Source: Pampus argenteus (taxonomy: Eukaryota; Chordata; Actinopteri; Scombriformes; Stromateidae). Taken from it: 64,000 nt of DNA. Made by a program: the position numbers and the translations under genes. Below, piece after piece: positions 1 to 11,428 of the stretch; the stretch's first letter is position 1; every line of letters starts with the position of its first letter. The stretch spans positions 11,669,001 through 11,733,000 of the forward strand of contig CM072875.1 of NCBI GenBank assembly GCA_036937835.1. Direction: 5' to 3'. A model generated the notes under the pieces. The model was not told the origin of the DNA. It was given only the letters and a program-made list of their open reading frames with translations, and did no database searches.

Positions 1-3000
1 GACCAAAACAGGTCCTTTAAAAATACATTGTGTACACAAGGATGACTCGTAAGTTAAGTTTCAACAGTCAAATTGAAGAAGACAGAATAAATAAAACCTA
101 AAAACTTCAAACACTTCTTTCTCTTTTAAACTTGATGCCCTTGTTATAAGAGGTGCATGATACATCTCTTAATATTGAAATCTAAATATTTCTCAATCCA
201 TTAGGTTGTCGTTCTGGCAGTATCTGAAATCTGCTGTTGGGTATATTCTTACGATGTGGGTGGTTACAGTGAGCAATGCTAAAGACATAAAAAATCCTGC
301 CAGTGTAAACAAAGGCGTCTAGGCTTAATCTGTATATACATGCAAATAAAGACCTTTACAGTTATTGTAAGAAAGCTAACAGACAACAGGGATGTAGGCC
401 TACCCGGACATTAGCATCGCCCTGGCTCCTTTAACTGAATACTGGATTGTTGCAGAAAATAAACTCTGTGGCAAACAAAAGTTTATGATACTTACACATT
501 TTGTTCAGTAAGATAATCTTCACAAATGATTATGATTTACAATTTATAATTTGATTGTTATTTTCTTCCCTCTTCTAACAAAGACATTCCTGTTAGCGTG
601 AACTGATCTAGCTAGTGGTCATGAGTGAGTTTGAGTTAGTTAATAGCTTGCTAGTCATGACGCATAAAAGCTTCACAAGTGGACTATTTACTGACATATT
701 TTATGTCACAGAATAAAACATAAAAATCTCTTAAGCTTGCATTAACCACTAAACTATCTTAGGCATCATGTCAAAATGCTCATTTAAAATTCAGCTTTAT
801 CCAAGGCCATCCAATCTGGTCAATGGACAGAAAAATGAATCGGCAACTATTTTGATAATCAATTAATCATTTTGAGTGATTTTCTTTAATAGAGATATTA
901 CAAAACTTCATTTGTGGTTTTATAGACAAAATGACAAATCAATTTTCTGAAAAATAATCAATCATCCGATTATCTGATAGTGAACAGAGCCAGACAGTCT
1001 CCTACCCTTGAGGTTTCCGTGTTTTGGACGCAACGGAAAGCCTTACAAAACTAGAAGGGTAGTTAGAAGAATAACTACCTGCAGACGAGGGAAGGTCTTG
1101 TCTCACAAAAAACTTCAGTGGTCAAGTCCTACGACTCAAATGGAGAGGCCTAATGCTGCTAATCACTGTACTTAAGGAACCAGTGGCTGTTATTATAGGA
1201 TGTCCCAATATGATTTGTGTGACACCTTTCAGACAGTTATGCGCAGTTTTGTTGTTGTTGCTAATGACCTAGTTCAGCATGTTGCAGAATTTCTGTTGTC
1301 TAAAGAGGCAACCAGAGAAGTCAGGCCACTTGTGACTATGCAAGCTGAAATGTATGATGTAAGAACACGTGTCTTATTGCTCACTAGCTGTTATTATGTT
1401 TTATCGTTGGAAACACGTTGAAGATCAAACGCTGTTTGTGTAACATTGACTACTATGTGACCTAACCTTACCCTAACCATAACAGGGCTACATGGCAAGT
1501 GATGACATGATGAGGTTGATGCAACCTTGCAAAGTGAAGCAATGTGATTCCTGGACAAAAAAAAATGTTTTTCTAATCTCAGATAATATTATAGTTATTT
1601 TCTCGTAAATTTGAGAGTTTCTTTCTTTCCTTTGACTTTTAGCCCCCTCCTCCGTCTCTGTATTTTTTTAACCTACGATGACTTTAATATGCTGTCGTAT
1701 CCAACACCACAGCTTACTGCAGTTATACTGAAAATCCACCAAGGTATTTACAGTAGTTCCCAGTGAGAGGGGCACACAGTTGGAAGTCAATGTGGGAAGT
1801 TAAGAAAATAAGATTAAATGTATCAAGACAGATATAGGGATAACAAAAAAAAAGGTAAATGGGTCATTGAGGATCAAAATATGCAATGAGGCAATGTGAG
1901 TGTGTATGTGTGTGAGACAGAGATGGGGGAGGGTTGACTTTACTTTTCCAGGCAGTGCTTGAGGGTAGAGACACACGTGAGGACTTTGCACAGTGAGAAC
2001 ATAAACACTGCACACTCTTTGCTAAAGGGAAGAATGTTCTTTTTTTCTATATATCTCCTTTTTTCCCCCTTTTCAACTGTTGTTTTTGTCTAGCCGTTTT
2101 TTGCAGTTCATGTTTGAGCATGAATATTGTCAGAACTTCTGGCAATACATATTCCTGGAAATACCCCCCCACACACACACACAAAAAAAAAAAAAGTTTG
2201 ACCTCAATGCTCTGAACCCAACAACTATACACCTGCATCATGCACACAGCACATGTTTAAGATCAATGCTTTGACTAGCTCTATCCCGACCTCATTAGTC
2301 ACACTAAACTCTAAAAATGCAGCAGCCAGGTTGATGTAGTAATGTCATGTCAGTAGTCCGTGATAGCTATAATATCTCATATTTAGGTTTATTTTAAAAT
2401 ATCACACCGCAGTCAGTGTAGTCTAAAATCAAAAAAGGGTGTTAGAGGGTCATATATACAGCATCCTAGAAAGCTGCTAAACCGATGGGAGAGGCTGTGA
2501 CCCCGATGACTGGCCAACAGGAGGAGAGAGAAAGATTGAGCTAGCCAATGAAGGCCTCTTCCAACACTGAGCCTGGAGAGTGCACCCAGAGATGTTGGTC
2601 TCATATTTTCCTTCAACTCAAGCAGGCTGTGGCTGTAAAAATAACACAACCACTGTGGCCTTTCCTGCCACTCCATTAGGGGAATACACAGCAATTTATG
2701 CAACGAGAGACACAGATTGTGTCTCTTAAATGTGCACTTGTGTTTTTTTTTGGACAGATAAGCTGATTTTGGGTACAATTGTGTGGAAAGTGAGAGAAAT
2801 TGAACTTTTATACGGAACTAAAGATAGAAAAAAGATAAAATAGTATTCGAATCTTGGCTTGAAATTTACTTTAGGATTTTAAAGTCATTGATCCATTTCT
2901 ATGATGTGAAAAAGAAGATTAACTGGCTGAATAGTAGATTAATAGTAGATTAATAGTAGATTAATAGACTGTATTTGGCAACTTGTAGGTGTTAATTAGC

Positions 3001-3036
3001 ATTGAATTGGTGATAAATAATGCAAAAGGGTCTTAC
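1..3036. other. klhl24 intron / left flank, no gene seen
   Basis: AT-rich sequence with short poly-A and CA tracts. It probably lies within the large intron after the first kelch exon of klhl24. The short open frames here lack codon bias, splice context or recognisable similarity. A dispersed-repeat remnant at 836-975 is listed separately. Confidence 0.6.
836..975. repeat. Dispersed teleost repeat fragment (AATCGGCAACTATTTTGATAATC type)
   Basis: The string GAATCGGCAACTATTTTGAT followed by AATCAATTAATCATTTTGAG and a tail rich in AATCAATCATC is a motif seen very often in percomorph intergenic DNA. A related tail in the other part of the family occurs at 62195-62272. I cannot give a family name without a library search. 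Confidence 0.5.
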
Positions 3037-5708
3037 CTGACACCAGAATGTCGTTGCGGAGGGCGCAGACAGCATACTCTGACTTTGTGAACTCAGGCAG
3101 TTTGGCCAGTGATTTCCACTCTCCTGTTACTGGATCATAGCATTCAGTGTAGGGCAGGTTGAAGCCCCCGACCCTCTCACAACCCCCCACCACCACAATC
3201 ACCTCAGAGTAGCCGGTAGACCTGCGCAGAAGGAAACGGGGAAGGACAGGCAGACAGAAAAAACTGTTAACTACGGAAGGGGAATAACAACATAGCTGAA
3301 GCAATTACGAAACCACAAACACAATGAGAACGTGTTTAAATAGAAAAGGCACTGCGCAGGAATGAAATCACAGGCATGATGTCTAATTAAAATATTGTAC
3401 ATATCAATGTACACATGTCAACATGTTATAACATAAAAGGGATTTATAATTAGAGGACAGAAATTTGTGCTGAGACATAAACAAACTAGTGGCAGAATAG
3501 CTTCACTTATAGTGTAGCTGATTAAGTGCAGCTCCTTTTCTTATTACTTCATTCTGAAATACTGATGACAGAAAACACTACTACTGGTTTGTCCATATAA
3601 AGAAATCCCAATACTGTACGTTCTGTCAGTGCAAATGTGGCACTGATGTTTTCTTTCTGCACTTTGCTCCACATCTCCCTGTTTTTTTTACTTGGCATGT
3701 AATAAAATGTAGGTCAAATACAGGTAGGAGATTAGGGCTTCTTCATGTGCTTGTATATATGTATAAGACACTTTATCCTGGGAGTGATTTAGCTGTATGT
3801 GTCTGTGTACACAATGGGTGTGTACATGTGGTTAATTTGATTTGAGTGGCTTCCCAAGAGTACAGAGGCCCCGGTGCAGACAAGGAAATGGGAGAATTAG
3901 GCATCTGTTTTGAGCAGGAGAGAATCTAGCCCTCAGGGCAAACAAAGCCAACAGCGCGGGTATAAACTGCCTGTTAAACTTGCTCATCTGAGCAGATCTG
4001 CCTAGATACTGACACAATACACCTGAAATACTCTTCATGTCACTGCCTTAATAACTGACAACTGGCTCTCTTCCATTTTACCCTAACAGCAGATCAAACT
4101 CAGAACAGAAGAGCAGCTGCACTGTTGTTTGCTGTACAGCAGCCTACCATATGGTCTGTTTTGTATCTCATTCATGAGGCTTCACTCTGTGCCAGCCTTT
4201 GTCCTTAAATAATAAATAATAACATCAAACAAAAAAAAACAAAAAAAACCCCAGAAATAATGGTATTAATAATGGTGACTATGTAGGCATAAAGTGAAAA
4301 GGTAACATGCAGGCATTAAGAACCCACCATCAAGGTGAAAAGGTGTCGGTAAGATAAGATTCAACAGCATCATTATCAACTAAATCTTTTGTGTAAAAAC
4401 ATGCCTTCCTTCATTATTATTTTCATTTCAAAATAACTACATTTGTTCCACACAACAACACTCTCACCCACACATACAAAAAACTAGTAAAACAACTGCC
4501 AGGTCATCAGATCAAGTTCATGCACAAGTTGCCTATGTCTATACAATGTGAAGCGTTTGAACCCAACAGGATTAAGATTGACAAAAGATCAAACAAAATC
4601 TGTTTTCTTCCCCCAGTATAAAATATTTGGTGGATAAAGCATCAGAAATAATAGTTATTCATGACTCAGTTACCTGCGTGGACGGGTTCTGGGTGACATC
4701 ATTTCATTTCCTAGCACATGGTAGCGTCTGGCCTCGTGGAGAAGCTGGTAGCACTCTGGAGCATTTTGGATGATCTGGTCTCCCTCCACTGTCTGGACAA
4801 AGTAGTTGGGGTGCAGAAGAGGCAGGCGCACGTGGTGCAGCAGGGCCTTCAGTATGGGCTTCCTGTGCTCCACACTGTGGTACACCCATCGCATCACTGC
4901 CTCAAACACCACCTCCTCCTTACCGATGGACAGCTCATCACTGCAGATGTACTCTTCCAGCTCTTCCCTGCACAGGTCAAGGAACTCTTCATGCTGAGCC
5001 ACCTCTGAGAAGCTGGCCAGGGCGTAACTGCGGCAGCGGCCAGCAAGCTGCTTCAAGGAATGGGCATCGGCAAAGCGTTGGATGCCCAGGCAGTTGCAGG
5101 GGTCCAACTGGTCCTCCAGGAACTTTGCACAGGCATCACGCAGTGTGGCGATCTGGAAAAGGCTGGAGGTCTCAAAGAGGAACTGAACATTCTCAGTGGT
5201 GATCTTAGCACGGCCGGTGTAAACATAGGTGAGGAAGGAGTCCATCGCCTCGGCCAGGATGCCGTTGATCTCCACCAGCATTTCGCGGCTCTCGCGGTGA
5301 TCATTGCAGAACATGGCTCTGAAGTAGGAAGAACAGGCAGAGAGCACAGCGCGATGGCAGGGGAACTCGCGGCCCTGCACGCTGATGACCACGTCAGTGA
5401 ACAGGCGGCAGTCACGAAACTCATTGAATACCTGCAGGATGCCCTCTGAGTGGGATGAGCCAGAAGAGAAGTCCAAGACATCGAGGCAGGTTAAAGTTTT
5501 GGAGTCAACCTCAAACACCTTAGGACACAACATGTATAAATATTTGTAAAATGTCTACCTTTTCATGGATATTTCATCAATATTGCGAGATGTGAAACAT
5601 AAAACATAACAAAACATGTTTGTGTGGCTGCACCTTGCGTTTGACAGCTGGGGAGTCTTTGATCCCAGGGTCCTCCCTGTTCATCCGTCTGCCCAGAATC
5701 AACACCAT
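3037..5708 (-). CDS. klhl24: Kelch-like protein 24 (N-terminal part; 3' exons outside window)
   Basis: Substrate adaptor of a cullin-3 ubiquitin ligase; in mammals KLHL24 controls turnover of intermediate filaments and kainate receptors. Three coding exons read on the minus strand: 5634-5708 (25 codons, starts MVLILGRRMNRED, donor CGCAAG|GTG), 4674-5518 (acceptor CCTAAG|GTG, donor CGCAG|GTAACT) and 3037-3221 (acceptor GCGCAG, donor TCAG|GTAAGA). Phases join cleanly to about 369 residues. The second exon holds the BTB domain (FPCHRAVLSACSSYFRAMF) and the BACK domain; the third begins the kelch propeller (STGYSEVIVVVGGCERVGG). The human protein is 600 residues, so about 230 residues of kelch repeats lie beyond the left edge; I found no further kelch exon in positions 1-3036. 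The start exon acceptor is at 5749/5750, leaving about 41 nt of 5' UTR in that exon. Family and orthology are recognised from near-identity to human KLHL24; the a/b paralog is undetermined. Confidence 0.95.
3222..4673. other. klhl24 intron, no other feature
   Basis: Intron between the BACK exon and the first kelch exon. AT-rich with an A-rich tract near 4230; no coding or RNA signal was recognised. Confidence 0.7.
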
Positions 5709-6971
5709 AGCTGCTACCTTCAATGACCTTCTGTTAACTTTAGGATGACCTGAGGATGATAAGAAAGTAGTTCTATTACAAATAAAGTGTATCCATAACA
5801 TGTTTTTATTTGCTATTATCAGTAGCATCCTATCAAATATGGCAGGAGTGCTTTCCCTGGAAAAAGTAATTAGGTTATACATAGCAACCCAATTAGATAT
5901 CTCTTGTACAAATTGAGAACAGGAAAACAAAGCACTTCCAGAGAAAAGCCACAAAGCGTGTGTACAGATGCGGGAGAAAACAAGTCCCAAACACAATTTC
6001 CTCAAGCCCATGGGGCAATGATAAGATGTCTTATGTCTGAGTGGAGGAAAACTCGATTTATGTAATGAAATCTGAGCTACGTGACACCTTCTCTAGCCCA
6101 TCACTGCTGTGAAACAGTTGTGCTCTGCAGCACAATGGACGCAGGCAGGAGAGAAAGAGGTTGAAGCAACGGTTGGAAGACCAACCTACACCTCAGTCAG
6201 GTTTGTTTTTAAAGTGAGTGGGGGCAGGGATGCTATCAGACACTGCATAATCATTGTTTGAACAGCAATTGTAAAGGCAGGGGACAGTGATAACCGTGAA
6301 GCGTATTTTTTACCTGTACCTGTAGTCTTTAGCAAATTCTTTCAGATGAAGTACACTACTCATAGTGCATACAGTCAATGAGTACAACAAAGTTGCCCCA
6401 TGCCTTTGTTAACATCCACAAAATTTTATATCCAGCATATGCACATTCAAAACATCTTGAAGATATTTGATGAAAACATTAGAATCTCTTATATCTATGG
6501 CCGTTATCGCCCTTGTAAACCCAGCAGTAGGTCTGGCCTTTGCTCCAGTGAGGTCATTTATTTCTGGTTATTTTTATCTCTCTACAGTCAACATATTCAC
6601 GTGCAGCACCTGCTATGAGGACAGGTTTGGCCAGAGGCGTCCTGAGGCATGAAAGATTTACAGTTAGTCAGGTAAAATGTATCAATCTAACGTTACATGA
6701 ACAGGTCGTTAACTAAAAGGCAGAAAAGACGTTGATTTTTTTTTTTACTAAGTGGACGTGTCTCGTGTCGACAGTTGGCCCGTGACAACGGACTCAAAAA
6801 TAAATAAATAAAGTTTTTTTTAAGCTTCTTTTTCACATCAAATAAATTTCTGTCAGCCGAGTCGTTGCTTTACTCAGCATACTGTGACAAATTCAAACGG
6901 AAAGAAAATAACATTAACTTAACATTCAACACTCATGCGCATTGTCAACATTGAAATAGGAAAAACGTTAC

Positions 6972-7260
6972 CTTAGGAAGAAGTCTCCAGATGAAGCTTC
7001 CTCTCCAATTACAAGCCCAGGAAAAACAAAAACTACTGAACAGAATAAAGCTGTTTTCTGAAAAAAGTTTATTATCTTTTTACGATAAATGCTTTCGAAA
7101 AGCTAAGGGACACAACGGAGGCTGTTATACAGCCGGGACATTATGACTTTAGGGTGATAACAAAAACAAAGAGCTCTAACTAACTAACTGTAAACAATGA
7201 AGCTTATATATACTTGTCAGGACAAAAAAAAAACATCCAGCCCACTGCGCACATCCAGTT
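6972..7260 (-). other. klhl24: Probable klhl24 non-coding first exon
   Basis: On the minus strand the sequence reads TTCCTAAG|GTAACGT with the donor GT at 6971-6970, a strong splice donor. It could pair with the acceptor at 5750 in front of the klhl24 start-codon exon. Vertebrate KLHL24 genes have non-coding leading exons, so a 5' UTR exon ending at 6972 is a reasonable reading. The upstream end is not determined, and the call rests only on splice signals and position. Confidence 0.45.
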
Positions 7261-7270
7261 ATGTTGCTGG

Positions 7271-7290
7271 TGCATTGTGGGTAGTGAAGT
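7271..7290 (-). promoter_or_regulatory. ZNF143/Staf-like promoter motif upstream of klhl24
   Basis: The minus strand reads ACTTCACTACCCACAATGCA, close to the ACTACA(n)CCCA(n)AATGCA module found in many vertebrate housekeeping promoters. It sits just upstream of the proposed klhl24 first exon, and a CACGTG E-box follows near 7360. No TATA box is seen. Motif matching was by eye. Confidence 0.35.
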
Positions 7291-7299
7291 TCAGGTAAA

Positions 7300-8596
7300 A
7301 CGTTGCCGCTTACTCTTTGTTTAATAAGAAACACCACTTCCCAGGCGCCCGTAGTTCTCCACGTGGCTGTCCTTTGTTTGCAAACAAACGCAACTTTTAG
7401 TGGAGAAAAAGTTCATAACAAGGCGTCAGCAGTTGAGCAATACACGCGATGAAATGCAACTTTAATAAGATAATATTAATCGTAAATAGCCGCCATTAAC
7501 TAGTTACACTTTGCGAATTGTATTAAAATACCAACTTTCGGGAATGACATGGTTGGTACATAGGGACACAAAGAAAACAGAAAGAATTGTGATAATGTAA
7601 AAGTTGTAGGTATCGTGTGAACGTGTGGACACGTGAGGACGGGATGAGTGGCACGCTTTTTTCAGGTGAGGAGGGAGGAGGAGTTAAGGTCGAACAAAGC
7701 ATGTCACAACTTCCTCACCACGTTGAAAAATATTTCTGAGAGCTCGACTGAATTCCCTGAAAAAGCCGCCACTATTTCATCAGTAACCCAGTTTTTCACT
7801 ATTTGGAGCCACGTGTGTACAGCAGAGAACTGCCCCCCTTTTTCACATAATATTTCGGTTATGGAAAGTTACAACATGTATTCATGTAAAAAATAAATAA
7901 CCCGATGACGAGAGGAAGGTGTTGTTTTGGCTCCAAGTATCCACTGTACAAGTTTACCAGAACAAACTGTAACAGCAAATAACATAATAATAATACTAAT
8001 AAGGATAATATTAGCAGGATATCCCTGATTCCCAAGAGTAAACATGTATGTGCACATCTGTCAATATAGAAATTAATGTGTGAGGTTAATATACTGTTAT
8101 GTAGGAAGAAGCAATGTGTGTGTGTGTGATCCTGGTGGCAGCCTGGAGCTGTAGGAGGTTTAGTAGAGCTCAAGTAGAGTTCAAAAAAACAAAGAGTGAT
8201 AACATGCAGCACCTACATTTGCTGCAGAGCAGTGTCGCAACCCAGTGGACAGATGAGTGTGTCCCTCTGCTGTTGAGTTACACGAGTTACAGATGACACA
8301 CAGCAGAGACAGAAAACTGTTTGACTTATAAACAACCATCCGCCAAACCTCTGTTAAAGAGGGAAGGTGTTCTTTCTTCTTCACTAGTCCCCTGGATTAA
8401 TGATCTCCTTGGACTATTTAAAGACAAACAAGGCTTTGATGGAAAATGGACTTAAGTGTGATTCTGGTCGTGAGAGTGCATAGCATAGATTATGTTGGCT
8501 TTTACATTATATAATTAAGATAAAATACATATCTGGCATGAATGATTTATCTGTAAAATACTGCTTTAATGATGCTTCAATAATGACACATACATT
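7300..8596. other. Intergenic region between gpr148 and klhl24
   Basis: AT-rich, with a short TG run near 8113-8129. No supported gene; the 60-120 codon frames are not similar to anything I recognise. Confidence 0.6.
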
Positions 8597-8602
8597 TTTA
8601 TT
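8597..8602 (-). terminator. Candidate gpr148 polyadenylation signal
   Basis: TTTATT on the plus strand is AATAAA on the minus strand, about 250 nt downstream of the gpr148 stop codon. Position and motif only. Confidence 0.4.
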
Positions 8603-8850
8603 CATTTGTTACGCTTTAAACACACACACAATCAGACAAGAACAAAAACAGTTGTCAGAAATGCTGAATTATTAACTTACACAGAATATATAGTATTTCA
8701 ACGCTTAAATAAATACAGGTTATTCAAAAAATTACTTGGACTCTCAGTATTTCATTATTAGTGGGCAACTTAACACTCTTAAATTAACTCACTGGAAATT
8801 ATTTGGAATAATTGTATGAGTATGTATAATGGATAGTTCTAAATAATTAT

Positions 8851-9810
8851 TTATGCTACTGTGATCTCACTTAATGTCCTGTTTCTATGCAGTAGCTGCA
8901 CTACAGTATCAGAGATCTCCCTGTACCTCAGCCCATACAAGTAAGGAGCAAACGCCCTGGGCAGCAACATAAAAACACACATATTGACTGTGCTGACCCA
9001 CACAAGGATATCTTGATTTATGTCTTTCTTCTGGAACAAGAAGAGCTCAATGGTGAAAACAAAGCCGGGGGCAAAGTAGAGTAAGAGCAGAACCCCGTGG
9101 GCCAACAGCGTGACCCGGGCTCTGGAGAAGCGGCTCTGCCAAATACCCTGGGTCCTCGTCACCATGTAGAGCCGAATATAGCAGTAAAAAATGAGCAAAG
9201 TGCAGACAAGTGCTGCTACAAAGTAGAAGATGTGAATCCCCACCATGTTGTGGACCTGAATGAAGCCGAGGGAGATGAGGACCAGACACACAGCCACCTT
9301 TTCGTGGGGATTTCCCCTCTCTACCTCCATCATTATCACCAGGGTGAACGGGTATACAGCTGCCAGCAGCCACACCCCCAACAGGATACGGTGGGTGCGA
9401 CCAGGTGGAAGAAGGTCATGGTAATGGAGCGGCCAGCGAACAGCAGTGTAGGTGTCCACCACCATGAGGGTGATGGTGAGGATGGCACAACAGTAGGCGG
9501 TGATAGTGACAGCTGTGATCAGCTCACAAACTAGCCAGGGTATCTCAGGTTTCACAGCGTTACAAATCACCGTGGCCAGGTTAAGGATGAGGAAGAGTAT
9601 GTCTGCTGTCAGGGTGTTGGCTACCAGCAGGTAACGTGTCTCCTGACGCAGGGTACGGGACAGAAAGATGCATATCAGGAGAACAGGGTTGGCTAACAGG
9701 GTGGCAAGCGTGACAACAGTGGTAGGTATGAAAAATAACTCCAGGTGCCATCTCCGCAGGCTCTCCACCCAATTCTCTGTGAGGTTTGAAATGAGAATAG
9801 ATGATGCCAT
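8851..9810 (-). CDS. gpr148: Probable G-protein coupled receptor 148 (orphan class A receptor)
   Basis: A 319-residue seven-helix receptor encoded by one exon, starting at an ATG in good context (GACAACATGG). The N-terminus has an N-glycosylation site (NLT, about residue 9). TM1 is around residues 27-50, followed by LRQETRYLLVANTL, which matches human GPR148 (LRQE..YLL.AN.L). The end of TM3 reads VVDTYTAVRWPLHY, so the usual DRY is DTY. Before TM6 the sequence SRARVTLLAHGVLLLLYF matches the family; TM7 has LPRAFAPYLYGLRYR in place of NPxxY, as in GPR148. Extracellular Cys pair candidates are in LVCELI and VAVCLVL. It lies between mterf4 and klhl24 on the same strand. GPR148 has no accepted ligand. 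An alternative reading is an odorant-receptor-131-2-like protein, but the TM2 and TM6-TM7 signatures favour GPR148. A 5' UTR exon further upstream cannot be excluded. Confidence 0.87.
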   Translation of the reverse strand: MASSILISNLTENWVESLRRWHLELFFIPTTVVTLATLLANPVLLICIFLSRTLRQETRYLLVANTLTADILFLILNLATVICNAVKPEIPWLVCELITAVTITAYCCAILTITLMVVDTYTAVRWPLHYHDLLPPGRTHRILLGVWLLAAVYPFTLVIMMEVERGNPHEKVAVCLVLISLGFIQVHNMVGIHIFYFVAALVCTLLIFYCYIRLYMVTRTQGIWQSRFSRARVTLLAHGVLLLLYFAPGFVFTIELFLFQKKDINQDILVWVSTVNMCVFMLLPRAFAPYLYGLRYREISDTVVQLLHRNRTLSEITVA

Positions 9811-11428
9811 GTTGTCTTAAGGAGACCACAGATGCTCTCACTGATGTTTTCTTTCTTTTTTTTTTTTGTGTGTAACTACATCCTCCAGCAGATTCCTGTG
9901 GATGAAAGCACAGCCATAAATGATCAACAAGCACCTTAAAATGCATGAATCTACATGTAAATGCATGCAAATAAGCTATTTATATAAGCTACAAAGCTGT
10001 TGCAAGACAATAACAGCTATGACCAAACATGGGTCTTCACAGGAGGAAGCATAAAATAATTAACTGCATTATGAACTATGGACTTCAAACAATATTTTCA
10101 TATATCCATCTATCTTGGTGTATTGTAAGCTAGACAAACATGTACTCTATAACTCCATCAAGCTCTGCTTTAGCTGATTTAGTCTTCATAAAAACAGCAT
10201 TTATATGAATTCTGTAAAGCATTTTACAGTACAGTTGAAATTAATTCAGTCCAGATCAATGTTAAAATACCATGAAGGAACCACTTGCCAATATTAAAAT
10301 ATGATCAGCACATAGCAACGTACTCCGGCTCATTGGTGTTATGTTGTGAAGGAAAACTAATTCAAATCAATGCCAAATTGAGAACATTGTAAATAAATAA
10401 CTCAGTGGAGGAAAGATTACAAAAATATACATTTAACATATTTTTAAACAAACTTTAGTTGCTGATTGGATGAAACCGTCTCTACATTTTAATATCCACA
10501 AATTCAACTTTAAGGCATCCAGTAACACATTAACACAATCAAAACACCACAAATAATGCCACTATCCCCTTAACGTACATGAATAGATTTCTTGATCCAT
10601 AGTCAAACACTCGAGGCAAAAACAAAAAATATCACCTGGTTCAGTTTAAACTTTCCTCAGACACACCTACTGAAGAATTATTGATCGACCAAAGGGTGAG
10701 TTTTCTTACCTGATGTCTAGAACAGAAAAACCTGTCTGTGAGGCACATACATTAGGCTTAATGCTTCTATAAATCAATGGGTGTTTTGTTCCAAGTCATC
10801 CGTTGGCCTTATCTGATGTACTCTTTGTTGACTCAGACGGATGATATAGAGATGCAAAAAGCTACAACCACTTGTCTGTCACATAGCAACAGGGTGGAGC
10901 TTCTGTCCCCTTGGCTGCTTCGCATGCTGTTGCTTTTCTGATATCAACCACCCTCGATGTTTGAAGTCAGATTTTGTTGTAAGAATTCATTAGAAAACTA
11001 TCAAGGTTACATCAATTAGTTTCACATTTCCTTTTAATTTCAGTACATCAAGCATCAAGACAGTTCTCTGAAATTTTTTAAAGTCATGAGGTCACTTCAA
11101 GGGAAATATATGGGATACATTATTCACCATGTTCCAATATGAGTCTTCCTTAACTAACATTGATGTCACTGCATCTCACATCCGCCTGAGGCCACTTAAA
11201 TAAACACAGAACAATCAACTTCAGACCAGTGGGTTTATATCATGGATACATTTATGAGAGGACAAGGCATATAACAATTTTGTTTCTATATATGTTTAGG
11301 TAACAATTCTCCAAAGTTAAAATTGTAGTTTAACAATTATCTGTGGTTGATTGATGCCTTTGTCATTTCTGTAATCATGTACTTTCCTCTTTTAATCATT
11401 TTGAGTTCTCTCAGTCCTTCCCTCACTG
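9811..11428. other. Intergenic region between mterf4 and gpr148
   Basis: Holds the gpr148 5' flank and mterf4 3' UTR. AT-rich with a poly-T near 9855; no other gene, RNA or mobile element recognised. Confidence 0.6.

Noticed and set aside
5060..5449. 129-codon plus-strand frame
   Set aside because: Antisense shadow of the klhl24 BTB/BACK exon.
9097..9534. 145-codon plus-strand frame
   Set aside because: Antisense shadow of gpr148.
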